Positions 1-8,775 of a stretch of 64,000 nt of DNA are shown in pieces. The notes below the pieces were generated by a model, which saw only the letters and a list, made by a program, of their open reading frames with translations, was not told the DNA's origin and did no database searches. The stretch's first letter is position 1. Each line of letters begins with the position of its first letter. The translations under genes and the position numbers were made by a program. The stretch is from Flavobacterium fragile (GTDB taxonomy: Bacteria; Bacteroidota; Bacteroidia; Flavobacteriales; Flavobacteriaceae): the NCBI RefSeq assembly GCF_023634865.1, contig NZ_JAMLJN010000009.1, forward strand, positions 1 to 64,000, in the 5' to 3' direction.

Positions 1-2276
1 ATTATGTTACAGGTTTAACCTATAACTTTACACCAGTAGGACCAACTGTTGATTCAACAGGATTAATTTCAGGAATGACTTTTGGCACTTCTTATGTAGT
101 TTCAGCAAATAATGGAAGTTGTTCTTCAACTGATTCTTCTTCATTTGTTGTTAGTCCTATTTTACCATCTCCAACTTTAGTAAGTATAGTTTCTAATAAT
201 GTAATTTGCGAAGGAACTACAGGTTCTCTTACCATTACAGCAACTCCTAATACTATTGTTACTTATAATATTGATGGAGGTGTAAATCAAACGGTTAATA
301 TTGACTCTTCAGGATTTACAACGATTACAACTCCAGTTTTATTTGCTGATAGTGTTTATAATGTAATCTATATAGAGTCTACAATAGCTCCTTTCTGTGG
401 TCAATCGCAAACAGGTTCAGCAATAGTTGATGTTAATCCTATACCTAGTGTTACAATAATTCCTGCATTAACTACAATTTGTTCTGGTACTTCAACAAGC
501 ATTAATTTGTCAAGTACTGTTTCAAGTACAACTTTTTCATGGGTTGTTTTAAATCAAGTAAATGTTACAGGAGCTTCAGCTTCATCTGGAAATATTATAT
601 CGCAAGTATTAACAGCTACATCTGGTACTGTTAGTTATGTTGAATATTCTGTTACTCCAACAGCTAATGGATGTGTTGGACCTGCTCAAACAGTTAGAAT
701 TGATGTTTCACCATTGCCGACAGTTGTTCCAAACAATAATAATGCTTCTTTCTGTACAGGAGGTACAACTAATATTCAATTGTCAAGTAATGTTGCAGAA
801 GCAACTTTCTACTGGACGGTTACAGGTGGAAATGTTCAAGGTGCCTCAGGTGGATCTGGTAATTTGATAAATCAAACTTTGACAGTAACACCAGGTACAA
901 CTTCTACTGTAGAAGTTGTGTATACCATTATAGCAGAAGCCAATGGTTGTTCAGGAACTCCTGTGGTAGTTAGAGTTAATGTAACTCCAATACCGAATGT
1001 TATTGTAGCAAATGATCCAACACCAATATGTTCAGGTGAATCTACTGATATATCTTTTACAGGAGCAGTACCTGGAACAACTTTTAATTGGGTTGTTGTT
1101 AGTGGAACTGGTGTTATGGGGGCTACCAATGGTTCAGGAAATGCAATTCAACAAGTTTTAATTGCAACTGGATTAATGCAGGGGTCTGTTACTTATCAAG
1201 TAACTCCTACTTTTAATGGTTGTACGGGAACTTCTGAAACAGTTACTATTTTAGTTAATCCAACTCCAGAATTATTTGCTGATCCAATTCATCCTGATCT
1301 TTGTAGTGGGATAAATTCTACCAATATTTTCTTAGAAACATTCAATCCTAATACTATTTTTGAATGGACAGTTAGTGAAGTTGGAGTAGATGGAGCTTCA
1401 GATGGTTCTAATGCAGGTTTATCGACGGTAATTCAACAAGTATTAACAACAACTGGGGATACCCGTGGTTATGTAGATTATTATATTACTCCACGTTTAG
1501 ACGATTGTAGAGGACAAACTATAGTGGTCAGAGTTTATGTTAATCCAATTCCACAACCAACCTTAATTGATGGTGTTATTTGTGTTGATGCTTCAGGAAA
1601 TCCATTTCAAACATTTGTACTAGATTCTGGATTAAGTAGTACTACTCATGACTTTGTATGGTATTTTAATAATAATCCAATTCCAAATTCTAACAATGCT
1701 ACATATACGGCTGACGAAGTGGGGACCTATGGTGTTATGGCAACTGTTAGAAGTACTAACTGTAGTTCTCAAATAGTTACAGCTACTATTACTTCTTCAA
1801 CGCCATCAGATGGAATTACTGTTGAACAAAGTAATTACTTTAGTGGAAATGCTACATTAGTAGTAACTGTTACTGGCGGAACAGGAGTTTTAGAATATCA
1901 ATTGGATAATGGAGCACTTCAATCTTCTAATGTTTTTACAAATGTGAGTTCAGGACCACACACAATTACGGTAGTAGATACTCAAGGATGTACTCATTTA
2001 ACTTATGATGTTTATGTGATAGAATATCCTCAATATTTTACACCAAATGGTGATGGTTATAATGATACATGGTTCATTGCGGGATTACAAACTACAGATA
2101 AAATCAATATATTTGACCGTTATGGTAAATTTATCAAACAATTAAATGGAGAAGAAGGTTGGGACGGAACTTACAACCAAGAACAATTACCTTCGACAGA
2201 CTATTGGTTTACTGTTGATTTTTCTGAGAATGATACACAAAAACAATTCAAAGCCCATTTCTCTTTAAAACGATAA
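1..2276 (+). CDS. T9SS type B (CHU_C) sorted surface protein with PKD-like repeats, 5' end missing
   Basis: The reading frame is open from base 3 to the stop at 2276, so the gene begins upstream of the window; about 757 residues are visible. At least four repeats of roughly 90 residues run over about bases 445-715, 715-985, 985-1260 and 1260-1555. Each has a CSG-type cysteine start, an FxW core, a GAS/GxSG segment and an ending like VTPxxNGC...V.V.P.P, as in PKD-like/Ig-like adhesion modules. The last 80 residues (from YFTPNGDGYNDTW) are the CHU_C domain, the type B sorting signal for the type IX secretion system, common on gliding-associated and adhesive Flavobacteria proteins. I infer a cell-surface or secreted adhesin; the ligand is unknown. 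A strong hairpin terminator follows. Confidence 0.9.
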   Translation, partial: YVTGLTYNFTPVGPTVDSTGLISGMTFGTSYVVSANNGSCSSTDSSSFVVSPILPSPTLVSIVSNNVICEGTTGSLTITATPNTIVTYNIDGGVNQTVNIDSSGFTTITTPVLFADSVYNVIYIESTIAPFCGQSQTGSAIVDVNPIPSVTIIPALTTICSGTSTSINLSSTVSSTTFSWVVLNQVNVTGASASSGNIISQVLTATSGTVSYVEYSVTPTANGCVGPAQTVRIDVSPLPTVVPNNNNASFCTGGTTNIQLSSNVAEATFYWTVTGGNVQGASGGSGNLINQTLTVTPGTTSTVEVVYTIIAEANGCSGTPVVVRVNVTPIPNVIVANDPTPICSGESTDISFTGAVPGTTFNWVVVSGTGVMGATNGSGNAIQQVLIATGLMQGSVTYQVTPTFNGCTGTSETVTILVNPTPELFADPIHPDLCSGINSTNIFLETFNPNTIFEWTVSEVGVDGASDGSNAGLSTVIQQVLTTTGDTRGYVDYYITPRLDDCRGQTIVVRVYVNPIPQPTLIDGVICVDASGNPFQTFVLDSGLSSTTHDFVWYFNNNPIPNSNNATYTADEVGTYGVMATVRSTNCSSQIVTATITSSTPSDGITVEQSNYFSGNATLVVTVTGGTGVLEYQLDNGALQSSNVFTNVSSGPHTITVVDTQGCTHLTYDVYVIEYPQYFTPNGDGYNDTWFIAGLQTTDKINIFDRYGKFIKQLNGEEGWDGTYNQEQLPSTDYWFTVDFSENDTQKQFKAHFSLKR

Positions 2277-2291
2277 TTGGGAATTCATAAT

Positions 2292-2326
2292 AAAAAAGGC
2301 GGAAATTTAAATTTCCGCCTTTTTTA
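2292..2326. terminator. bidirectional intrinsic terminator
   Basis: A perfect 11-bp stem (GGCGGAAATTT at 2298-2308 and its complement at 2309-2319) is flanked by an A-run and a T-run. It serves the converging surface-protein gene and the aminotransferase. Confidence 0.85.
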
Positions 2327-2378
2327 TTATTATATATATAGAATCTGGAAAGAATCTGTTTATACTTTTTTACTTCAC

Positions 2379-3572
2379 CTAAAGTTTATTGTAAACTTCT
2401 ATGGCACTTTTAAGTATTTGTACTGATTTTATTAGATCTTCTTTCTTTAAAACATAAGCAATTCTAACTTCATCTAAACCTACGTTAGGAGTAGAATAGA
2501 ATCCTGCTGCTGGCGCCACCATAACGGTTTCTCCATTCAAATCATAAGATTCTAGTAGCCATTGTGCAAATTTATCTGCGTTATCTACAGGTAATTTTGC
2601 TATGCAATAAAAAGCGCCTTTAGGTTTCGCTACTATAACACCTTCAATTTTATTTAATTCAGTAATTAATGTATCTCTTCGATCTTTGTATTCTGTAATT
2701 ACATCGTTAAAATAACTTTGAGGAGTATCTAATGCTGCTTCACTTGCAATTTGAGCGTAGGTAGGAGGGCTTAAACGTGCTTGTGCAAATTTCATGGCAG
2801 TAGCCATTACTTCTTTGTTCTTAGAAACGATACAACCAATTCTAGCTCCACACATACTGTAACGTTTAGAAACAGAGTCTATCATAATGGCATGGTCTTC
2901 TAAACCTGGGACATTCATTACCGAGAAGTGTTTGTCTCCATCGTATGTGAATTCACGATATACTTCATCAGCAATTAAGAACAAATCATGTTTCTTAACA
3001 ATTTCAGCCAATTTTAAAATTTCTTCTTGTGAATATAAATAACCAGTTGGGTTTCCTGGATTACAAATTAATATTGCCTTAGTTTTAGAAGTAATTAATT
3101 TTTCAAATGCTTCAATAGGGGGTAATGCGAAACCAGTTTCAATACCTGAGATAACAGGAACAACTTTTACTCCAGAAGCAGTAGAAAATCCATTGTAATT
3201 AGCATAAAAAGGTTCAGGAATAATAATTTCATCACCTGCATCCATAGTGCTTCCCATAGCAAAAAGTAAAGCTTCAGAACCACCAGTTGTGATGATGATA
3301 TCTTGAGTTTCTATTGGTAAACCATGATTTTTATAATATTGTGAAAGTTTATTTCTATAACTTTCAAATCCAGCAGAATGACTATATTCTAAAACTGATA
3401 TATCCGCATTTTTTATTGCTTGTAAAGCTACTTCGGGGGTTTTAATATCAGGTTGTCCAATGTTTAAATGATAAACTTTATGTCCTTTTTTCTTTGCAAT
3501 TTCAGCATATGGGACCAATTTTCTAATTGGAGATTCAGGCATTTGTTGCCCTTTGACAGAAACTTTTGGCAT
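2379..3572 (-). CDS. PLP-dependent class I/II aminotransferase
   Basis: A 397-residue cytosolic fold-type I aminotransferase, full length for the AspC/AAT-like family. The substrate-loop motif NPGNPTG is at residues 171-177, the PLP-binding Asp/Tyr pair at D202 and Y205 (ADEVYREF), the Schiff-base lysine in SVSK at K236, and the phosphate-binding arginine shortly after (R244). Such enzymes transfer amino groups between aspartate or aromatic/branched amino acids and 2-oxoglutarate; exact substrate specificity cannot be read from the sequence. It is a single gene, convergent with the T9SS gene and divergent from the retropepsin-like gene. The ATG start at 3572 gives the usual N-terminus before the Gly-rich LNIGQPD segment. 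Confidence 0.9.
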   Translation of the reverse strand: MPKVSVKGQQMPESPIRKLVPYAEIAKKKGHKVYHLNIGQPDIKTPEVALQAIKNADISVLEYSHSAGFESYRNKLSQYYKNHGLPIETQDIIITTGGSEALLFAMGSTMDAGDEIIIPEPFYANYNGFSTASGVKVVPVISGIETGFALPPIEAFEKLITSKTKAILICNPGNPTGYLYSQEEILKLAEIVKKHDLFLIADEVYREFTYDGDKHFSVMNVPGLEDHAIMIDSVSKRYSMCGARIGCIVSKNKEVMATAMKFAQARLSPPTYAQIASEAALDTPQSYFNDVITEYKDRRDTLITELNKIEGVIVAKPKGAFYCIAKLPVDNADKFAQWLLESYDLNGETVMVAPAAGFYSTPNVGLDEVRIAYVLKKEDLIKSVQILKSAIEVYNKL

Positions 3573-3692
3573 GATTTAGTTTTTTATGATGTGCAAAATT
3601 GCGATTTTTTTTTGTGATATTCATAAAACAACCTTTTAAAAAATGTTAAACCAATAATTTGTATTTCTGTTTTTGCTAACTTTAAAGAAAAA

Positions 3693-5003
3693 ATGAAAAA
3701 AGTATTACAAGTAACATTATTACTTTTAACTTTACTAACTCAGGCTCAAAATACAACAATTTGGAATTCTAAAAGGGATAAGATTAAGATTCCTTTCCAA
3801 ATGGCAAACAACTTAATAATTGTAAATGTAATTTTTAACGGAATACATTTAAAAATGATTGCTGATACGGGTGCTTCTAAAAGTATTATTTTTAGTGTTC
3901 CACAAAATGATTCAATTGAAATTAAAAAAGCCAAATTAATTACAATTTCTGGTCCAGGTATTAACGAAAAAGTGCAAGGTTATTTATCTCATCAGAATCA
4001 ATTACAAGTTGGTAATTATATCGATAAAAATTTTGAGGCTATATTTGTTTTCGATCGTGAAATCAATTTTGTAAATCGATTAGGAATACCTGTGAACGGA
4101 ATTTTAGGAAGTTCTTTTTTTAAAAATTACTTAGTTGAAATTGATTATGAAAGAAGAAAAATTATTCTACATAAAACCAAAAAAATACTAAGAAATACAG
4201 ATAGATTTGATAAAACAAATGTTGATTTTATAAATGAAAGACCCTACATTAATATTAATTCAAACTTAAACTCTGATGAAATTAATTTGAAACTTTTATT
4301 TGATACTGGCTTAAGTGATGGTTTGTGGTTATTTGAAAACGATAACATTAAATGTGGTCCTCAATACATAGAAGATTTTTTAGGAAAAGCAATTTCGGGA
4401 GATGTTTATGGTAAAAAATCTAGGGTAAAATCACTAGCTTTTAAAAAAAACATTTTAGAAAACGCTTTGGTTTCTTATCCCGTTGTAAGTTTTTTTGATA
4501 AAACTAATTTAGCAGAAAACAGAAATGGAACCCTTGGAGGAGAAGTAATTAAAAGATTTAATTGGATTTTAGATTATGAAAGTAAGATATTTTATTTTGT
4601 AAAAAATAAATTTTATGATTTACCTTTCAATTATAACATGTCAGGAATAGAAGTGCAACATAGTGGATTTCAACTTGTACAAGAAAAAGTAGAACAAGCT
4701 TTTACGACTAATGTTATAAATGTTAATAAAGATGTTTCAGCAGGAAATCAATCTGAGTTTTATAAATTTGAATTAAAGCCAAACTTTGAAATTTATGCCT
4801 TGAGAAAAAATTCACCAGCCGAAAAAGCAGGTTTGTTAATTGGAGATGTAATAGTGAAAATTAACAACAAACCATCTTATAAATTAACTATTCAGAGTGT
4901 TGTAGATTTATTCCAATCTCAAGAGGGAAAACAAATTACCCTTTTGGTTGAAAGAAAAGGAAAATACTTTACTTATAAATTTCAATTAGAAAAAGTGTTG
5001 TAA
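3693..5003 (+). CDS. retropepsin-like aspartic protease with C-terminal PDZ domain
   Basis: 436 residues with a cleavable signal peptide (residues about 1-19, ending QAQ). Two aspartic-protease half-sites are visible, DTGAS at 58-62 and DTGLS at 204-208, each embedded in a hydrophobic strand, so the protein looks like a duplicated single-chain retropepsin fold. A PDZ domain occupies about 350-436 (SPAEKAGLLIGDVIVKINNKP). This architecture is common in Bacteroidota and is probably a periplasmic or exported peptidase; substrates are unknown. The second site has Leu-Ser after DTG, which still fits the DTG/S consensus. The gene stands alone and is followed by a terminator shared with the convergent DUF1573 gene. 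Confidence 0.85.
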   Translation: MKKVLQVTLLLLTLLTQAQNTTIWNSKRDKIKIPFQMANNLIIVNVIFNGIHLKMIADTGASKSIIFSVPQNDSIEIKKAKLITISGPGINEKVQGYLSHQNQLQVGNYIDKNFEAIFVFDREINFVNRLGIPVNGILGSSFFKNYLVEIDYERRKIILHKTKKILRNTDRFDKTNVDFINERPYININSNLNSDEINLKLLFDTGLSDGLWLFENDNIKCGPQYIEDFLGKAISGDVYGKKSRVKSLAFKKNILENALVSYPVVSFFDKTNLAENRNGTLGGEVIKRFNWILDYESKIFYFVKNKFYDLPFNYNMSGIEVQHSGFQLVQEKVEQAFTTNVINVNKDVSAGNQSEFYKFELKPNFEIYALRKNSPAEKAGLLIGDVIVKINNKPSYKLTIQSVVDLFQSQEGKQITLLVERKGKYFTYKFQLEKVL

Positions 5004-5008
5004 ATAAA

Positions 5009-5036
5009 AAAAGTCCCAATTTTGTTGGGACTTTTG
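5009..5036. terminator. bidirectional intrinsic terminator
   Basis: An 11-bp stem AAAAGTCCCAA / TTGGGACTTTT with a short loop lies between two convergent genes, with A and T tracts on the two sides. Confidence 0.85.
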
Positions 5037-5037
5037 C

Positions 5038-5466
5038 TTATAAATTTGGAAATGTTTTCTTTTTAACTAAAGGGCTAACTTCTTCTTTAACAATTACCGT
5101 ACCTTTAATTCGTAACGGAATCATACCACTTTCTTTATTAACCGCATTACTTTCAATGGTAATGGTTTTGCTAATCGGACCTGGATTCATATTGTATTGC
5201 ACTTTGATTTGGCCTTTTCCTCCGGGAGCAATTGGCTCTTTTGGCCATTCTGGAACCGTACAACCACAACTTGATTTCGCATTTTTGATTAATAAAGGAG
5301 CATCTCCTGTATTTGTAAATTCAAAAACTCGAATTCCATCATCTTTTCCTTTTTCTACTTCACCATAGTTAATGGTTTCTTCTTTAAATTCAATCTTTGG
5401 ACCCGTTTGAGCTAAAGAAGTCATCCCAATTAAGACAGTTAAATAAACAAGTAATTTTTTCATCAT
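5038..5466 (-). CDS. DUF1573 domain-containing exported protein
   Basis: 142 residues. An N-terminal signal peptide (about 1-20, ending SLAQ) is followed by one DUF1573 domain with the family hallmark SSCGCTVPEWP and a beta-rich Ig-like fold ending in an IKGTV strand. These proteins are abundant in Bacteroidota and are presumed periplasmic or envelope-associated; no reaction is established. The gene is monocistronic and divergent from valS. The upstream ATG is doubled (MMKK); either could be used. Confidence 0.85.
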   Translation of the reverse strand: MMKKLLVYLTVLIGMTSLAQTGPKIEFKEETINYGEVEKGKDDGIRVFEFTNTGDAPLLIKNAKSSCGCTVPEWPKEPIAPGGKGQIKVQYNMNPGPISKTITIESNAVNKESGMIPLRIKGTVIVKEEVSPLVKKKTFPNL

Positions 5467-5555
5467 CTTATAAATTAATAGATTATTGTAAAATTAATTA
5501 AATATGAGCAACCAACAAACTACTCCTAACATTTTTTTTATTTTCGTTATATAGT

Positions 5556-5563
5556 TACTTTTG
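5556..5563 (+). promoter_or_regulatory. probable -7 box (TACTTTTG) for valS
   Basis: It matches the Bacteroidetes sigma-A -7 consensus TAnnTTTG about 100 bases before the valS start. No good TTG -33 element is visible at the expected spacing. Confidence 0.45.
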
Positions 5564-5616
5564 CAATAAGTAAAACAAAAAGCATACCAAAGTAAGTTTT
5601 GGAATGTTAAAACGAA

Positions 5617-5648
5617 CGATTCAACCGTTCAATGATTCAACAATTAAA
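5617..5648. repeat. tandem octamer repeat in the valS leader
   Basis: Four consecutive 8-base units, CGATTCAA, CCGTTCAA, TGATTCAA and CAATTAAA, end 14 bases before the valS start codon. They lie in the transcribed leader if the promoter at 5556 is right. A T-box-like control is not supported: I see no T-box sequence or specifier loop. Confidence 0.7.
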
Positions 5649-5662
5649 CAAGAAAAAATATA

Positions 5663-8290
5663 ATGATTCCTGCACAATTCAACGCTAAAGAAGTAGAACA
5701 AAAGTGGTACGACTACTGGATGAAAAACGATTATTTTACCTCCAAACCCGACCACAGAACGCCGTACACTATTGTAATTCCGCCACCAAATGTAACTGGA
5801 GTCTTACATATGGGACATATGTTGAATAATACCATTCAAGATGTATTAATTCGTCGTGCGCGTTTAAAAGGATTCAACGCTTGTTGGGTACCAGGAACCG
5901 ATCATGCTTCTATTGCAACCGAAGCAAAAGTTGTAGCGAAGTTAAAAGAACAAGGCATCAATAAAAACGATTTAACACGCGAAGAATTCCTAAAACACGC
6001 TTGGGACTGGACCGAAAAATACGGAGGAACCATCTTAGAGCAATTAAAACAATTAGGTTGTTCTTGCGATTGGAGTCGTACTAAGTTTACGATGGATGAC
6101 GATATGTCAGCATCGGTAATTCATTCGTTTGTAGATTTATACAATAAAGGTTTGATTTACCGCGGTTACCGAATGGTAAACTGGGATCCAGAAGCAAAAA
6201 CTACGTTATCTGACGAAGAAGTAATCTTTGAAGAACGTCAAGGGAAATTATATTTCATCAAATATAAAATTGAAGGTTCGGAAGATTTCTTAACTGTTGC
6301 TACTACTCGTCCTGAAACTATTTTTGGTGATACTGCTATTTGTATCAATCCAAATGACGAACGTTTTTCGCATTTAAAAGGGAAGAAAGCTATTGTTCCA
6401 ATTTGTGGTAGAGTAGTGCCAATTATCGAAGACGAATATGTAGATGTAGAATTTGGTACAGGTTGTTTAAAAGTTACGCCTGCTCACGATACCAATGATA
6501 AAACGTTAGGTGATAAACATAATTTAGAAATCATCGATATTTTCAATGAAGATGCGACTTTGAATTCATACGGATTGCATTATCAAGGAAAAGATAGATT
6601 CGTAGTTCGTGAAGAAATTGCGAAAGAATTAGAAACGATTGGAGCCTTAGCAAAAACCGAAACGCATTTGAATAAAGTAGGAACTTCTGAAAGAACGAAA
6701 GCGGTAATCGAACCAAGATTATCCGACCAATGGTTCTTAAAAATGGAAGATTTAGTAAAACCTGCAATCAAAGCCGTTTTAGAATCAGACGAAATCAAAT
6801 TATATCCAAGTCGTTTTAATAATACGTATGCACATTGGTTAAACAACATTCGCGATTGGAATATTTCGCGTCAATTGTGGTGGGGACAACAAATTCCGGC
6901 TTACTATTTTGGCGATGGAAAAGAAGATTTCGTAGTAGCTGAAAACATCGAAAAAGCACTTGAGCTAGCAAAAGAAAAAACTGGCAACTCAACACTGACC
7001 ACAGCTGACTTACGTCAGGACGCTGACGCCTTAGATACTTGGTTCTCTTCATGGTTATGGCCAATGGCTGTTTTTGGTGGAGTTTTAAATCCAGAAAGTG
7101 AAGATTTTAAATATTATTATCCTACCAATGATTTAGTTACGGGCCCTGATATTTTATTCTTCTGGGTAGCACGTATGATTATTGCAGGTTATGAATATGC
7201 AGGTGAAAAACCATTTTCAAACGTATATTTAACCGGATTAGTTCGTGATAAGCAAGGTCGTAAAATGTCGAAATCTTTAGGGAATTCGCCAGAACCGCTA
7301 GGACTAATTGAAAAATTTGGTGCTGATGGTGTTCGTGTAGGATTATTATTGAGTGCTTCGGCAGGAAATGATATTTTATTCGATGAAGAATTATGCAACC
7401 AAGGAAAAGGTTTCTCTAATAAAATTTGGAATGCTTTCAAACTAATCAAAGGTTGGGAAGTTGCGGATATTGCACAACCAGAAGCTTCAAAAGTAGCGAT
7501 TGAATGGTACGAAGCGAAGTTGCAACAAACCTTAGCCGAAATCGAAGATAATTTTGATAAATACAGATTGTCAGACGCTTTAATGGCGATTTACAAACTG
7601 GTTTGGGACGATTTTTGTTCGTGGTTCTTAGAAATGATCAAGCCAGGTTACCAACAGCCTATCGACCGCGCTACGTTTGAAAAAGCAATTGAAATGTTAG
7701 AAAACAACTTGAAATTGTTACATCCGTTTATGCCGTTTTTAACAGAGGAAATTTGGCAACACATTACCGAAAGAACGCCAGAACAAGCGTTAATCGTTTC
7801 AGAATGGCCAAAAGCGAAAGCGTTTGATGCAAAATTAATTGCTGATTTTGATTTCGCAACGGAAGTTATTTCTGGAATTAGAACGATTCGTAAAGACAAA
7901 AATATTCCGTTTAAAGATACGATGGAATTAAAAGTGGTGAACAACGAAAAAGCTTCAACGTATTTTGATTCGGTGATTCAGAAGTTAGGAAATGTTACGA
8001 CTTTAGAATACGTTTCAGATAAAGTAGAGGGTGCGTTATCGTATCGTGTGAAATCGAATGAATATTTTATTCCAATTACAGGAAATATTGATGTAGAAGC
8101 AGAAATTGCAAAATTAACCGAAGAGTTAAACTACATCAAAGGATTCTTACGCTCGGTGCAAGGGAAATTGTCTAACGAGAAATTTGTAGCCGGCGCACCG
8201 GAACAAGTAATTGCCAACGAACGCAAAAAAGAAGCCGACGCTTTAGCTAAAATTGCGACATTGGAACAAAGTTTAGCGAGTTTGAAATAG
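5663..8290 (+). CDS. valS: valyl-tRNA synthetase
   Basis: 875 residues, the expected length for bacterial ValRS. It charges tRNA-Val with valine in the cytoplasm. The class I signature is HMGH at residues 49-52 (after PPPNVTG) and KMSKS at 534-538. The large CP1 editing insertion (TTRPET segment near residue 210), the anticodon-binding domain and a C-terminal coiled-coil arm with charged heptads (about 805-875) are all present. The gene is monocistronic, divergent from the DUF1573 gene, and followed by a REP-like hairpin and an intrinsic terminator. The ATG at 5663 gives the canonical [23 protein letters not shown] N-terminus. Confidence 0.98.
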   Translation: MIPAQFNAKEVEQKWYDYWMKNDYFTSKPDHRTPYTIVIPPPNVTGVLHMGHMLNNTIQDVLIRRARLKGFNACWVPGTDHASIATEAKVVAKLKEQGINKNDLTREEFLKHAWDWTEKYGGTILEQLKQLGCSCDWSRTKFTMDDDMSASVIHSFVDLYNKGLIYRGYRMVNWDPEAKTTLSDEEVIFEERQGKLYFIKYKIEGSEDFLTVATTRPETIFGDTAICINPNDERFSHLKGKKAIVPICGRVVPIIEDEYVDVEFGTGCLKVTPAHDTNDKTLGDKHNLEIIDIFNEDATLNSYGLHYQGKDRFVVREEIAKELETIGALAKTETHLNKVGTSERTKAVIEPRLSDQWFLKMEDLVKPAIKAVLESDEIKLYPSRFNNTYAHWLNNIRDWNISRQLWWGQQIPAYYFGDGKEDFVVAENIEKALELAKEKTGNSTLTTADLRQDADALDTWFSSWLWPMAVFGGVLNPESEDFKYYYPTNDLVTGPDILFFWVARMIIAGYEYAGEKPFSNVYLTGLVRDKQGRKMSKSLGNSPEPLGLIEKFGADGVRVGLLLSASAGNDILFDEELCNQGKGFSNKIWNAFKLIKGWEVADIAQPEASKVAIEWYEAKLQQTLAEIEDNFDKYRLSDALMAIYKLVWDDFCSWFLEMIKPGYQQPIDRATFEKAIEMLENNLKLLHPFMPFLTEEIWQHITERTPEQALIVSEWPKAKAFDAKLIADFDFATEVISGIRTIRKDKNIPFKDTMELKVVNNEKASTYFDSVIQKLGNVTTLEYVSDKVEGALSYRVKSNEYFIPITGNIDVEAEIAKLTEELNYIKGFLRSVQGKLSNEKFVAGAPEQVIANERKKEADALAKIATLEQSLASLK

Positions 8291-8295
8291 TATGT

Positions 8296-8326
8296 TGTCA
8301 TTCTGAACTTGATTCAGAATCTAAAT
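8296..8326 (+). repeat. REP-like 31-bp palindromic element, copy 1
   Basis: The element begins TGTCAT and ends CTAAAT. Its core is the palindrome ATTCTGAA / TTCAGAAT (8300-8307 and 8313-8320) with a five-base loop. It starts 5 bases after the valS stop. A second element with the same length and ends but a different stem sequence is at 49001-49031. Confidence 0.6.
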
Positions 8327-8330
8327 AATG

Positions 8331-8360
8331 AATCCCGAGTGTGAGCTCGGGATTTTTTTG
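8331..8360 (+). terminator. valS intrinsic terminator
   Basis: An 8-bp stem ATCCCGAG / CTCGGGAT (8332-8339, 8346-8353) is followed by seven T residues. Confidence 0.85.
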
Positions 8361-8407
8361 TTTTGTGATGGAGTGTTATCTTATTATTCTGGTACTTTGG
8401 TATTAAT

Positions 8408-8462
8408 TTAGCTAATCATAAACTTATCATAAAGTTACTATATAGTTATTATAAACTTACTA
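8408..8462. repeat. 11-bp degenerate tandem repeat
   Basis: Five units with exact 11-base spacing: TTAGCTAATCA, TAAACTTATCA, TAAAGTTACTA, TATAGTTATTA and TAAACTTACTA. The period is close to one helical turn. Confidence 0.7.
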
Positions 8463-8663
8463 CAAAATAATTTTTTGACCCACTAATTAATTAAGGGATA
8501 AAAAGATTGCACATGATTTTTTGGCTTTTCTTGTCTATTTTATTTGGCAATAGTTCTAAAACAAGGGAAGTACTTAGCTTTTATAAATCAATAGTTACAC
8601 ACTTCAAAACCTCGATTATAAGCCAACTAAATTTTATGATTTTGAACTACATCTAAAAAATAA

Positions 8664-8700
8664 ACCTCTCTTAAATTACTTTAAAAGAGGTTGAGTTTTA
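8664..8700 (-). terminator. terminator downstream of the T9SS type A gene
   Basis: A stem of 13 bp with one mismatch (AACCTCT-TTAAA and its complement, loop TTAC) has a T-rich tract on the minus-strand side, matching the end of the gene at 8776. It could also work on the plus strand. Confidence 0.6.
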
Positions 8701-8756
8701 TGTTTTTTGTGACGAAACTTCGGGAACTTTTTAAAAAATGGGAGTTGTGCAACAGT

Positions 8757-8773
8757 TACCGCTGTTAGCGGTA
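8757..8773. repeat. perfect palindrome TACCGCT-GTT-AGCGGTA
   Basis: Seven-base arms around a GTT loop, ending two bases before the stop codon of the minus-strand T9SS gene. Its TTACCGCT arm recurs at the start of the structured element at 10560 on the other side of the same gene. Confidence 0.7.
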
Positions 8774-8775
8774 GT

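Larger units (their letters stand above)
8291..8775. other. 485-bp intergenic region without a convincing gene
   Basis: This stretch holds, in order, a 31-bp REP-like hairpin (8296-8326), the valS terminator (8331-8360), an array of five 11-bp degenerate repeats (8408-8462), a low-complexity segment with a 47-codon ORF that I do not accept as a gene, a 13-bp-stem terminator (8664-8693) and a perfect palindrome (8757-8773). I see no further gene. Confidence 0.7.

Noticed and set aside
5556..5662. T-box leader for valS
   Set aside because: No T-box sequence, specifier loop or antiterminator was found; T-boxes are not expected in Bacteroidota.
8513..8656. A 47-codon ORF (starting MIFWLFLSIL) on the plus strand before a hairpin
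   Set aside because: No family resemblance, no promoter, mixed composition, and it sits in AT-rich filler. Length alone is not evidence.
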